A DNA stretch of 64,000 nt, from NCBI RefSeq assembly GCF_900110255.1, contig NZ_FODD01000033.1, forward strand, positions 1 to 64,000, read 5' to 3'. Under the pieces are notes generated by a model. That model ran no database searches. It saw only the letters and a list, made by a program, of their open reading frames with translations, and had not been told where the DNA came from. Of the stretch, positions 1 through 8,379 are shown piece by piece. The stretch's first letter is position 1; the number at the start of each line of letters is the position of its first letter. This stretch comes from Actinacidiphila rubida. GTDB lineage: Bacteria; Actinomycetota; Actinomycetes; Streptomycetales; Streptomycetaceae. Position numbers and translations under genes: made by a program.

Positions 1-97
1 GGTTGGGCCTGGCCGGGGGGTGGTGGGGGCGGGTGTGGGGGGTGAATTGGGGGGTGTCTGGTTTTCGTCGTTGGCGTGGGGTGTTTTTCGCCGTGTA

Positions 98-126
98 TTG
101 ACGAACTGGGCTGCCTGTTTTTTTAT
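98..126 (+). promoter_or_regulatory. Candidate promoter of the first SARP gene
   Basis: A TTGACG hexamer at 98-103 is followed after 17 bases by a T-rich hexamer (TTTTAT, 121-126), about 90 bases upstream of the SARP start at 215. The -35 is close to consensus and the -10 is poor. This stretch is AT-richer than its surroundings. It is a candidate only. Confidence 0.25.
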
Positions 127-214
127 CGGAGGCTGCAGTAGAGCAACGGTTCCCGGCGATGCCGTGCTCGTGGGCTTCAGTCCGGTCTGACGCCTAACTC
201 ATGGGGGAAATAAT

Positions 215-1060
215 ATGGATATCGAAGTGCTTGGTGCGCTTGCCGTACGGGAGAACGGGGTCTCGATCGTGCCGACGGCGCCCAAGCCGCGGCATGTCCT
301 GGCGTTGTTGGCGTTGCACGCTGATCAGGTGGTTCCGGTTGGCGCGTTGGTGGAGGAGTTGTGGGGCGCGAAGGTTCCGCGTAGTGCGCGTACGACGTTG
401 CAGACCTACATCCTGCAGTTGCGGGAGTTGATCGAGCAGGCGTTGGCGGCAGGTGGTGCGGCCGGGTGTGGGTCGCGGGCGCCTGGTGGCGGCGGGGCCA
501 AGGAAGTGCTGGCGACGGTGCCGGGCGGGTACCGGTTGAACACCACGGGCGGGACGGTGGACTACCGGCGGTTCGAGGTGCTGGCGGCGGCCGGGTACCG
601 GGCGATGGACGGCGAGGACTTCAGCGAGGCGGCCGGGGCGCTGGCGCAGGCGCTGGCGTTGTGGAGCGGTCCGGCCCTGACCGACATCCAGGTGGGCCTG
701 CGCATCGGGATGGAGGCCCGGCGGCTGGAGGAGGCGCGGTTGTGCGCGCTGGACCAGCGGATCGAGGCGGACCTGCGGCTGGGCCGGCACCGGGAGTTGC
801 TGCCGGAGTTGACGGTGCTGGTCAACCAGCACCGGATGCACGAGTCGCTGCACGGGCAGTTCATGCTGGCCCTGCACCGCTCGGGGCGGCGTGGCGAGGC
901 ACTGGACGTCTACCAGCGGCTGCGCTCCACACTGGTCGCGGAGCTGGGCCTGGAGCCGTCGCCGGCGCTGGCCCGGTTGCAGCGCTCGATCCTGATGGCC
1001 CGCCCCGAGCCGCCGCTGGGCGGTTCCGCCGCGCGCCGCCTGGTCGCCCGCACCGGCTGA
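215..1060 (+). CDS. SARP-family transcriptional activator
   Basis: A 281-residue Streptomyces antibiotic regulatory protein. Residues 1-95 form the OmpR-like winged helix typical of SARPs, with a segment reading PKPRHVLALLALHADQVVP and then TTLQTYILQLR. The rest is the bacterial transcriptional activation (BTAD) domain, ending in the usual ELGLEPSPAL motif. SARPs bind heptameric direct repeats upstream of biosynthetic operons and recruit RNA polymerase. The ATG at 215 has GGGGGAAA about 5-12 bases upstream. It stands alone at the left edge, faces a second SARP gene across 1.8 kb, and probably activates the naphthoquinone operon. The size matches small SARPs of the ActII-ORF4 class. Confidence 0.9.
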   Translation: MDIEVLGALAVRENGVSIVPTAPKPRHVLALLALHADQVVPVGALVEELWGAKVPRSARTTLQTYILQLRELIEQALAAGGAAGCGSRAPGGGGAKEVLATVPGGYRLNTTGGTVDYRRFEVLAAAGYRAMDGEDFSEAAGALAQALALWSGPALTDIQVGLRIGMEARRLEEARLCALDQRIEADLRLGRHRELLPELTVLVNQHRMHESLHGQFMLALHRSGRRGEALDVYQRLRSTLVAELGLEPSPALARLQRSILMARPEPPLGGSAARRLVARTG

Positions 1061-2057
1061 CCACCCAGCCCGCCCCCCGCACCCTGTCACCCGATGCCGC
1101 CGGCCCCCTGACCCCGGGGCGCCGGCGGCACCAGCACACCGGCGGCACCAGCACACCCCCGTCACAAGCCCCTCACGGCCCCGCCACGGCCCTGCCCGGC
1201 CCGCGCCCTGCCCCCGCCTCCCACGCCCCCCTGCGCGTCCGCCCTGTGCCCGCGCACGCATCCGCCCCCGCACCGCCATCCCGGCCCCCTTCCGCAACCC
1301 CCCGGCTCGCCTGCGCACCTGATGCCGGGGACGGCCCCGCGCCCGCCCGGGCCTGACACCGGCGGCCCTCTTGGGTCCGATGCCGTGGCTGATGCCCGGG
1401 GGTGACGGCTTGTCGGCCCCGGCGTTCCCGTTGCCTGCCGCGTTCGTCGCCGTCTCCGCTCGTGCCCGCCGGCAGCTGGGGCGGGTGCGGTAGCGCGCCC
1501 CCGGGCGTGTTCCGGCCCGTGCGGGCGGGGGTGCCCGTGACAGCGCGACACCCCCGGACGGCCCCTGCCCCCTGGTGCCTGCACCGTGTGCTGGTGACCG
1601 CGGCGCGCCCCGACTGCCCGGCCTGCCTCTGCGGTGACTGCGGCGCGGCGCCGACTGCCCGGCCGGCCTCTGCGGCGTCTGCGGTGTCTTCGGCGTCCGC
1701 GAGGTGCGTGACCGTGTCCTGCCCCCCTGCCCCCCTGCCGTCGGGCCCTTGCTCGGGGGATCGACCGGTGGGGTTCGGCGTCCGCCACCGGGGCGGTGGC
1801 CGCGGTGGCGCAAGGGTCTGTGACCGCGGGCGTCGGCCCTGGCGTTTTGCGTCCCGCGAGTTCGGCGACTGCGCTCGGGGGCTGGTGGCCGTGCCGGCGG
1901 GACATCCCTGGCGCCGGGGGTCCCGGCACGGGGCCGGGGCCGGGGCTGGTGGCGGTGTGCCGCTGGTGGGTGTCTGTTCGGCGCTGCCCCTGCGGTGTCT
2001 GCCGGGACCCGGTGACCGCGGGTGGGGGCGGTGCCCGCCCGGACGCCCGCGCCTGCG

Positions 2058-2119
2058 TCTGACGTCCGCGTCTGACGTCCGCGTCTGACGTCCGCGCCTG
2101 ACGTCCGCGCCTGACGTCG
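2058..2119. repeat. 13-bp tandem repeat, five copies
   Basis: The core GACGTCCGCG recurs with a 13-base period, at 2061, 2074, 2087, 2100 and 2113. The last copy is degenerate. GACGTC is self-complementary. The array lies in noncoding DNA between the two SARP genes. Confidence 0.85.
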
Positions 2120-2400
2120 CGCCCGCGCCTGGGTCTGTGCCCGTCTGCGGTTGCGCCTGTGGGGAGGGGGAGTTGACGGCCCTGGACGCGGGTGGCGGGT
2201 GTCCGCGTGCGGGGTGTCGGGCCCGGGCTCGTCGCTGCCCGGCCTGCGTCCCGGGCTGTGTTCAGCTCCCGGCGATGAGGGCGGTGATCGTCGGCGGTGG
2301 TGACTTCGCGGTGTCGGCCCTGGGGGCCTGCGCCCTGCGCCCTGCGCCCTGTGCCCTGTGCGGGGTGCGCGCGGGTGCCGGCGCGTGGCCGAGGTTCGTG

Positions 2401-2516
2401 GCCTGTGGCGGTTCGGCGTCCGTGCGGGGCCGGGGTGCGGCCTGCGGCGGTTCGGCGTCCGTGCGGGGCCGGGGTGCGGCCTGCGGCGGTTCGGCGTCCG
2501 TGCGGGGCCGGGGTCG
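2401..2516. repeat. 39-bp tandem repeat, three copies
   Basis: Three nearly identical 39-base units begin at 2401, 2440 and 2479. Each contains GGCGGTTCGGCGTCCGTGCG followed by GGGCCGGGGT. Only a few bases differ between copies. The unit length is a multiple of three, so reading frames stay open through it, but no start or protein family supports a gene. Confidence 0.85.
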
Positions 2517-2854
2517 GTGACCCGGTGACCCGGTGGCCCGGTGCTCCCGAGGTCGGTGCTCGCGGTGTCGGGTGTCTGTGGTGGGTGGGTTTGTGTCGGG
2601 GTGGGGGGTGTGGGCCGGCCGCCCCTGCGCCGGCCGGCCCTGTTGCCCCTCCCTGGGGGGTGGTTTCCACTGCGTGAACCGCACGCCGGGTTGTGTGCCC
2701 GTGGTTTGCGGGTGGGGTCCGGAGTGCCCCGAGTCGGTGGTTCGGCGGTGGTGGCTCGTCCCCGTGGTGTGGTGGTGCGTTCCCGCGGTGCCGGTGGTGT
2801 GCCGGTTCCGGGCCGGTCCCGTTGCGGCCGGTGGCGGGAGGGTGGGGTGGGGGG

Positions 2855-3676
2855 TTAGGCGGCGTAGAGGTCGAAGGTGGAGGTGCGGCGTGGGCCGGCG
2901 GTGATGTCGAGTCGTGGGTCGACGGCGAGCATGGCTTGGTGCATGCGCTGGAGTTGGGGTGAGGGTTCGACGCCGAGCTCGTCGATGAGGCGTTGTCGCA
3001 TGCGGCGGTAGACGTCGAGGGCGGCGGCCTGCCGGCCGGAGCGGTAGAGGGCGACCATGGCTTGGGAGTGGAGGCCTTCGTGTTGGGGGTGGCGGGCGAT
3101 CAGGTCGGTGAGTTCGGCGATCATTTCGACGTGGCGGCCCAGGCGCAGTTCGGCGTCGATGCGGCGTTCCTGGGCGACCAGGCGGCTTTGGGCCAGGCGC
3201 AGGACTTCGATCTCCAGGACGGGGCCGGTGCGCACGTCGACCAGTGCGGGGCCCTGCCACAGGTTCAGTGCCTGGCGCAGGAGGTGGGCGGCGGTGGTGT
3301 CCTTGCCGTCCTCGAAGGCCTGCTGGCCTTCGGAGATCAGGCGTTCGTAGACGTAGACGTCGACGGCTTCGGCGGGTATTTGCAGCAGGTACCCGCCGTG
3401 CCGGGTGGCCAGGACGTCCTTGGCGGTGGCGGCGACCTTGGGGCCCATGGCAGCGCCGAGCATCCGGCGCAGTTGCAGGATGTAGGTCTGCAGGGTGGTC
3501 AGGGAGCTTTGGGGCAGTTCGGTGCCCCAGGCCTCTTCCATCAGGGTGGGCACGGGCACGACCCGGCCAGGGTGCAGGGCGAGCAGGGCGAGGATCTGAC
3601 GTGGCTTGCCCGCGCTCGGGACGATCGAGATTCCGTTGACTTCGGCATCCAGTGAACCCAGCAGCTTGATGTTCAT
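2855..3676 (-). CDS. SARP-family transcriptional activator (second copy)
   Basis: A 273-residue SARP with the same architecture as the first. Its N-terminal winged helix carries GKPRQILALLALHPGRVVP and then TTLQTYILQLRR. The BTAD domain ends with DELGVEPSPQLQRMHQAML. The ATG is preceded by GGGAGGAAGT. It is transcribed leftward, divergently from the tetrahydroxynaphthalene synthase operon across 1.8 kb, and is a likely pathway-specific activator of it. The two SARPs resemble each other but differ clearly in the C-terminal half, so they are paralogues rather than a recent duplication. Confidence 0.9.
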   Translation of the reverse strand: MNIKLLGSLDAEVNGISIVPSAGKPRQILALLALHPGRVVPVPTLMEEAWGTELPQSSLTTLQTYILQLRRMLGAAMGPKVAATAKDVLATRHGGYLLQIPAEAVDVYVYERLISEGQQAFEDGKDTTAAHLLRQALNLWQGPALVDVRTGPVLEIEVLRLAQSRLVAQERRIDAELRLGRHVEMIAELTDLIARHPQHEGLHSQAMVALYRSGRQAAALDVYRRMRQRLIDELGVEPSPQLQRMHQAMLAVDPRLDITAGPRRTSTFDLYAA

Positions 3677-4350
3677 ACTTCCTCCCGTTCATTTCCGTGG
3701 CCGTTGGGATGCGCAGCGTAGCGAGGCTTCAGATGGTGTCCCGGGTGTGACGCGGACGGTGCGGGCCGCAAGCAGCCTGAGACCAGACATGCAGCGGTCA
3801 TGGACAGCGGCACCAGCGCTCCTCAAGCGTTCCTGGAGCGCGGCCGTCCCGAAGCGGGCGGTGGCACCGGCCGGTGCGGGGGCCCGCGGGGCGTGTGACC
3901 TGGTGGGGTGTGCGGGACGCGTGGTGCCGGGCGCCCGGGTGCGCCCTGATCGCCCGCCTGCCGCCGCCGTCCACGCGAGGTCCCTGCCCCGGGCCGCCGC
4001 CCACAACCCCTCGCCCCCGCCCGCCGCCCCCTCGCCGCCGCCGGTTGTTGCCCGCGGCCGTCCCCGGGCGCCGGCCCCTTCACGATCCCTGCCCCAGGGC
4101 CCGGCGCAGGCGCACGCGACCGCGCCGCGGGCCGTCCCGGACACGTGGACCGGCGTGGCGCCGCGGGGCGTTGAGAGGACTACGAGGCGAGGTCCAGCCT
4201 CCCCTGACCGCCCCTGGCATCGATCCCGGCCGCGGCGTCGAACCACCCGCCCGCCCCCACCATCCCCACCGCGCCCACAGTCCACACCGGCCCCACCCGC
4301 AATCGCCCCCGCGAACGGCCCACCCGCACGCGGCGACCCCACCGCCCCCC

Positions 4351-4426
4351 CGCGAACGGCCGTCCCGCGCGCACCCGTTCGCCCCGCCTTCCGCGAACGG
4401 CCGTCCCGCGCGCACCCGTTCGCCCC
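4351..4426. repeat. 35-bp direct repeat, 41-bp period
   Basis: A 35-base sequence beginning CGCGAACGGCCGTCCCGCGC occurs at 4351-4385 and again, identical, at 4392-4426. A partial third copy (CGCGAACGGCC) lies just upstream near 4312. It is in noncoding DNA. Confidence 0.85.
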
Positions 4427-4734
4427 ACCGCCCCGCCGGCCCGCGGCCGGCCCGCGCGCGCCGCGGTGGCGCCGTGTGCCGCGCGAGGGCCCGCGCCCGC
4501 GGGCCTTGCCGGGGTCGGCGTCGGGTCAGGGCCTGGCGCCCGCGGGCGTGTTGCCGTCCGCGTCCCGCCAAGCCCCGCCATCCTCGGTTGCGTTGACCCG
4601 GTGCTCGCGCGAAGGCCGGCCGCCTGAACCGGCCTCCGGCCCCCGGCTCCGGGCCGTCCCGTGTGCGGGCCGGCCCGGGGCCCGGCTGTCCGTGGCTGCC
4701 CGACGGCCCGGCTGTCCGTGGCTGCGCGGGTGTT

Positions 4735-4797
4735 GGCCGGGGCCGGGGCCGGGGCCGGGGCCGGGGCCGGGGCCGGGAGTGGGGCCGGGGCCGGGAG
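4735..4797. repeat. GGGGCC/GGCCGG hexamer array
   Basis: About nine head-to-tail GGCCGG (equivalently GGGGCC) units, interrupted once by GAGTGG. The four or more G runs on one strand could form a G-quadruplex. It lies in noncoding DNA upstream of the type III PKS operon. Confidence 0.9.
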
Positions 4798-5190
4798 GGC
4801 GGGGCCGGGTGGGGGCTGGGGGGTGTGGGTGGGGTGTGGGCTGGTGAACGGTTGTGTGACCTACGTCACTTAGTGGTGGTCTTGGCGTGGGAGTGCTGTC
4901 AGTGTCACGATTTCCGCACGCCTTCCCTGCCCGAAAACATGTGCGGTGGCAGTGGGTTGACGCGGCGGAGGGTTCGCCGGTCGGTCGCAGGCGTGAACGC
5001 GAGGGCGCTCCCCTCGGTCGACTGATCCCGTTGATCATCCCGTTCGGGGCGCCATCCCGCTGGGTTTTGATGGTTGTTGCCGGTGCGGTTGATGGTGCCG
5101 TCCGGTGTGGTTGCGGTTGCGGCCGTGGTTGCGGGGGTCTTTGTCCGTCGGCCTGATCCGCCGTTCCTGGTGCCTGTCACCGCCCGTCGT

Positions 5191-5221
5191 CTTCCCTTCC
5201 TTTCTTCCTTCCTTTCTTTCC
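5191..5221. repeat. Polypyrimidine tract
   Basis: Thirty-one consecutive pyrimidines made of short C/T runs (CTTCCCTTCC, TTTCTTCCTT, CCTTTCTTTC). This is very unusual in a genome of this composition. Such tracts can form triplex (H-DNA) or bind structural proteins. It sits about 250 bases upstream of the type III PKS start. Confidence 0.85.
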
Positions 5222-5467
5222 TGTGGTGTCTTCGGTTTTCCCGGTTGGTTGTCCGTGTGCCCGTGTTCCGGGTGCCCTGCTGTCGCCTGCTTGTCTGTCG
5301 GGCGGGGTGGTGGGGTCCTGGGCGGGCGGGCGGGCGGGCGGGATGCCGGGGTGCCGGGGTGCCCGGGGGTGCCGGGGGGTGGGTGGGGGTGGGGGTGTGC
5401 GGGGGGTGGGGGTGGCTGGTTGGTGGTTCCACTGCCCGTGCTGTCGAGAAGAAGTGGATTCCGGATA

Positions 5468-6511
5468 ATGGCGAGGCTATGCAAGCCGGCTATGCATGCG
5501 CCGGAACATGTCATCACGGTGGAAGAGACGCTGGAGTTTGCCGAGAAGGCGCATGCCGGCAAGCCGCAGCTTCCGCTGGCGCTTCGGCTGATTCGAAACA
5601 CGGGGGTGAAGAAGCGGCATCTTGTGCAGCCGATCGAGGAGACGCTGCGGCATCCGGGTTTCGAGGAGCGCAACCGGATCTACGAGGTGGAGTCGAAGAA
5701 GCGCACTCCCGCGGTGATCGAGGAGGCGTTGGCGAACGCGGAGCTGACGGCACGTGACATCGATGTGATCATCTATGTGTCGTGCACGGGGTTCATGATG
5801 CCGTCGCTGACGGCGTGGCTGATCAACAAGATGGGTTTCCGGTCCGACACGCGGCAGATCCCGATCGCGCAGCTGGGTTGCGCGGCCGGTGGTGCGGCGA
5901 TCAACCGGGCGCACGACTTCTGCATGGCGCATCCGGGCAGCAATGTGCTGATCGTCAGCTGCGAGTTGTGCTCGCTGTGCTACCAGCCGACCGCTGACGA
6001 CATCGGTTCGCTGCTGTCGGACGGGCTGTTCGGCGACGCGGTCGCGGCCGCGTGCGTGCGGGGCAGCGGTGGTACGGGGATCGAGTTGGAACGCAATGCC
6101 TCGTACCTGATCCCGGACACCGAGGACTGGATCTCCTACGCGGTGCGGGACACCGGTTTCCACTTCCAGCTGGACCGGCGGGTGCCGGGCACGATGGAGC
6201 CGCTGGCGCCGGTGCTGCGGGAGCTGGCCAAGGACCACAGCTGGGAGGCCGGCAACCTCGACTTCTACATCGTGCACGCCGGCGGGCCGCGGATCCTGGA
6301 CGACCTGGCGAAGTTCCTGGAGGTCGACCGGAGCGTGTTCCGGCACTCGTGGGCGACGCTGACGTCCTACGGCAACATCGCCTCGGCGGTGGTGCTGGAG
6401 GCCGCGCGGCGGTTGTTCGAGGAGGACACCCCGCAGGCGGGTGCCACGGGTCTGATCGCCGGGTTCGGTCCGGGTATCACCGCCGAGATGGCGTTGGGCA
6501 CCTGGGCCTGA
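5468..6511 (+). CDS. rppA: Type III polyketide synthase, 1,3,6,8-tetrahydroxynaphthalene synthase
   Basis: A 347-residue chalcone-synthase-superfamily enzyme that very closely resembles RppA. It condenses five malonyl-CoA into 1,3,6,8-tetrahydroxynaphthalene, the aromatic starter of this pathway. The catalytic triad is visible: Cys138 in QLGCAAGG, His270 in FYIVHAGGP and Asn303 in YGNIAS. Cys106 in VSCTGFMMPS, known in this family to affect chain length, is also present. The numbering matches RppA exactly, which supports the ATG at 5468. GTCGAG and a weak AG-rich ribosome site precede it. It leads the core operon, followed by the cupin oxygenase and aminotransferase, as in furaquinocin-type clusters. 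Confidence 0.95.
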   Translation: MARLCKPAMHAPEHVITVEETLEFAEKAHAGKPQLPLALRLIRNTGVKKRHLVQPIEETLRHPGFEERNRIYEVESKKRTPAVIEEALANAELTARDIDVIIYVSCTGFMMPSLTAWLINKMGFRSDTRQIPIAQLGCAAGGAAINRAHDFCMAHPGSNVLIVSCELCSLCYQPTADDIGSLLSDGLFGDAVAAACVRGSGGTGIELERNASYLIPDTEDWISYAVRDTGFHFQLDRRVPGTMEPLAPVLRELAKDHSWEAGNLDFYIVHAGGPRILDDLAKFLEVDRSVFRHSWATLTSYGNIASAVVLEAARRLFEEDTPQAGATGLIAGFGPGITAEMALGTWA

Positions 6512-6530
6512 CCTGCCCTGCCGCCCCCAA

Positions 6531-6597
6531 CCCCCCCTTTTTTTCGGCCCCGCGCGGTGTTGAGCCGGCGCGGTACGGCCCCCCCGGGGGGTGGGGG
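6531..6597. terminator. C7T7 tract and GC hairpin after the type III PKS gene
   Basis: A CCCCCCCTTTTTTTCGGCCC sequence (6531-6550) is followed by short GC inverted repeats including CCCCCCGGGGGG. The C7T7CGGCCC string recurs at 10406 as one arm of a long hairpin. It could attenuate or terminate transcription between the PKS and cupin genes. No terminator of the classical hairpin-then-U form is seen, so the role is uncertain. Confidence 0.35.
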
Positions 6598-6639
6598 GCT
6601 GTGTTGTCGGCGGTGTCGGTTGATGAAGGGGTGAGGTGG

Positions 6640-7215
6640 GTGACGGGTCTGGTGCTGCCCGCGGGTGCGGGGCGCAGGTTGGTGACGCCGGCGCAGGAGG
6701 TGACGTTCAAGGCGACGGGGGAGCAGGGCTCGTCGGTGTCGGTGTTCGAGGTGGTGGTGCCGGCGGGTTTCGATGTGGGTGCGCATGTGCATGCGCGGTC
6801 GCAGGAGTTCTTCTACGTCCTCGAGGGTGAGCTGGAGTTGCTGGCGTTCGAGCCGGCGCAGCGCACGGACAGCGACTGGCACCGGTGGCGTGCCGCGGAC
6901 GCCGATGAGGGTGTGGTGCGGGCGGGGGCGGGGGCGTGCATGTTCGTGCCGTCGCACACGCCGCACGCGTTCCGTAATGCCGGGGATGTGCCGGCGCGGA
7001 TGTTGTTCACGTGTTTTCCCTCGCCTGATCACGAGCGGTACTTCGAGGAGATCGCGGAGATCTGGGGGCGGGGCGGGGCGGTGGATCCGGAGGCGGTGGC
7101 CGCGATGCGGCGCCGTTATGACGTGGAGCAGATCACGCCGTTGCGGTTCGCGCCGCCGACGCCGGCGGCCGCCGGCGCGGGGGCGGCGGGCACCGGCGGG
7201 ACGGGAGGGATGTGA
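6640..7215 (+). CDS. Cupin-domain quinone-forming oxygenase (flaviolin-forming type)
   Basis: A 191-residue cupin protein. Metal ligands of the cupin fold are visible: His49 and His51 in GAHVHARSQEFFYVLEGE, Glu56, and a later His in HTPHAFRN. Small cupins of this kind sit beside tetrahydroxynaphthalene synthase in meroterpenoid clusters and oxidise tetrahydroxynaphthalene to a naphthoquinone such as flaviolin. The start is uncertain. GTG 6640 has AAGGGG at good spacing, but GTG at 6631, 6613 or 6601 are in frame and would add up to 13 residues. The C-terminus is a low-complexity Ala/Gly tail. It ends three bases before the aminotransferase start. Confidence 0.8.
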   Translation: MTGLVLPAGAGRRLVTPAQEVTFKATGEQGSSVSVFEVVVPAGFDVGAHVHARSQEFFYVLEGELELLAFEPAQRTDSDWHRWRAADADEGVVRAGAGACMFVPSHTPHAFRNAGDVPARMLFTCFPSPDHERYFEEIAEIWGRGGAVDPEAVAAMRRRYDVEQITPLRFAPPTPAAAGAGAAGTGGTGGM

Positions 7216-7218
7216 CCG

Positions 7219-8379
7219 ATGGAATCGATTCCCCTGGTGCATGCGAGTTTGGGTGAGCGGGAGCTGGCGGCGGTCGCGGAGGTGTTCGCCGGTGGCTGGC
7301 CGGCCGGGCAGGGTCCGGCGGGCAAGGCGCTGGAGGCGCAGCTGGCGGCGCGTTACCGGGTCTCGGACGCGGTGGCGGTCTCCAACTGCGGTGCCGCGCT
7401 GCATCTGGCGTTGATGGCGCTGGGTGTCACGCCCGGTGACGAGGTGATCGTCGCGGACTACACCTTCCCCGCGCCGGCGCAGGCGGTGCGGTATCTGGAC
7501 GCGGTGCCGGTGTTCGCCGATGTGCGGCCCGAGACCGGCACGATCGATCCGCAGGCGGTCGCGGACCTGGTCACCGACAAGACCGTCGGGGTGATCGCGG
7601 TCGACACCCTGGGGCTGCCCGCGGACTACGCGCCGCTGCAGGAGATCGCCGACCGGCACGGCCTGTTCGTCGTGGAGGACGCCGCGTGCGCGGTGGGCGC
7701 GACGTATCAGGGCGCGGACGCGGGCGCGCTGGCCGAGGTGGGCTGCCTGTCCTTCCACGGCCGCAAGGGCGCCACGTGCGGTGAGGGCGGTGCGCTGCTG
7801 GCCGCCGACGCGCGGATCGGCCAGGACGCGCGGCTGCGGTCCTCGTTCGGGATCGGCAGCATCTTCGAGATGGGCAAGGTCGTGGGCCTGCCGGTGCCGC
7901 AGTTCACCGAGATCGGCTACAACTTCAAGCTCTCCGACATCGCCGCGGCGATCTTGTCGGTGCAGCTGGACCGGATCGGTGAGCTGCTGGAGCGCCGCAA
8001 CAAGGTCGCGGCCGCCTACGGGCGGCTGCTGGGCGGGCAGGACCTGCTGTCGCTGCCGCACGTGCCCGGCGACCGCACGCACGCCTGGCAGTCCTACCTG
8101 GTCACGCTGGACCCGGCGGTCGACCGTGCGGCGGTCGCCGCGGAACTGCGGGGCAAGGGCATCGGCTGCGGGCACGGCGCGTGGGCCAGCCATCTGCAGC
8201 CGGTCTTCGACGCGAAGCAGTCCTGCCCGGTCTCGGCGGACCTGTTCGCCCGCAACCTGGCCATCCCCATGCACGCCGAGCTGACCGACGAGCAGGTCGA
8301 GCAGGTCGCCGGCGCCCTGATCAGCGCCGTGCACGCACACGCCGGCACCACCACCCACGCCCTGGGAGGGGCAGCATGA
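7219..8379 (+). CDS. DegT/DnrJ/EryC1/StrS-family PLP aminotransferase acting on the naphthoquinone
   Basis: A 386-residue fold-type I aminotransferase. The PLP lysine is Lys183 in SFHGRKGATCGEGG; the usual family motif is SFHPRK-x-TTGEGG. SNCGAALHLAL and the ED of VVEDAACAVG contact the cofactor. Most relatives aminate nucleotide sugars, but none of the deoxysugar genes are nearby. In furaquinocin and naphterpin clusters the homologue aminates an oxidised flaviolin to 8-aminoflaviolin, and the context is the same here. GGGAGG precedes the ATG. The stop overlaps the next start in an ATGA, implying translational coupling to the methyltransferase. Confidence 0.88.
   Translation: MESIPLVHASLGERELAAVAEVFAGGWPAGQGPAGKALEAQLAARYRVSDAVAVSNCGAALHLALMALGVTPGDEVIVADYTFPAPAQAVRYLDAVPVFADVRPETGTIDPQAVADLVTDKTVGVIAVDTLGLPADYAPLQEIADRHGLFVVEDAACAVGATYQGADAGALAEVGCLSFHGRKGATCGEGGALLAADARIGQDARLRSSFGIGSIFEMGKVVGLPVPQFTEIGYNFKLSDIAAAILSVQLDRIGELLERRNKVAAAYGRLLGGQDLLSLPHVPGDRTHAWQSYLVTLDPAVDRAAVAAELRGKGIGCGHGAWASHLQPVFDAKQSCPVSADLFARNLAIPMHAELTDEQVEQVAGALISAVHAHAGTTTHALGGAA

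Larger units (their letters stand above)
1061..2854. other. Repeat-rich noncoding region between convergent SARP genes
   Basis: About 1.8 kb with no convincing gene. The left half is C-rich and the right half G-rich on the plus strand. Open frames cross it on both strands, but they are long Pro/Arg/Gly runs without family motifs or ribosome-binding sites, as expected from extreme GC. It holds at least two short tandem arrays, listed separately. Both flanking SARP genes point into it, so any transcription termination for them lies here. Confidence 0.6.
3677..5467. other. Noncoding divergent intergenic region with simple-sequence tracts
   Basis: About 1.8 kb between the leftward SARP gene and the rightward type III PKS operon. 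I see no supportable gene; open frames here are compositional. It holds a 41-bp-period direct repeat, a GGGGCC hexamer array, a 31-base pyrimidine tract and a G-rich run (about 5322-5430) that could form quadruplexes. Promoters for both flanking units must lie here. The last 60 bases before the PKS start contain GTCGAG at 5443-5448. Confidence 0.6.

Noticed and set aside
194..1813. A long minus-strand open frame of Arg/Pro/Gly/Gln-rich sequence across the first SARP gene
   Set aside because: It is antisense to a clear SARP gene, lacks any motif, and reflects high GC suppressing stop codons. The same applies to most minus-strand frames opposite the biosynthetic genes.
1162..3692. Long Pro/Arg/His-rich frames in the SARP gap that could look like repetitive structural proteins
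   Set aside because: No ribosome site, no conserved motif, composition set by tandem DNA repeats, and overlap with the real second SARP gene in another frame.
7219..8379. Aminotransferase as a deoxysugar biosynthesis enzyme
   Set aside because: No nucleotidylyltransferase, dehydratase or glycosyltransferase is present. The neighbours match naphthoquinone meroterpenoid clusters in which this family aminates the aromatic core.
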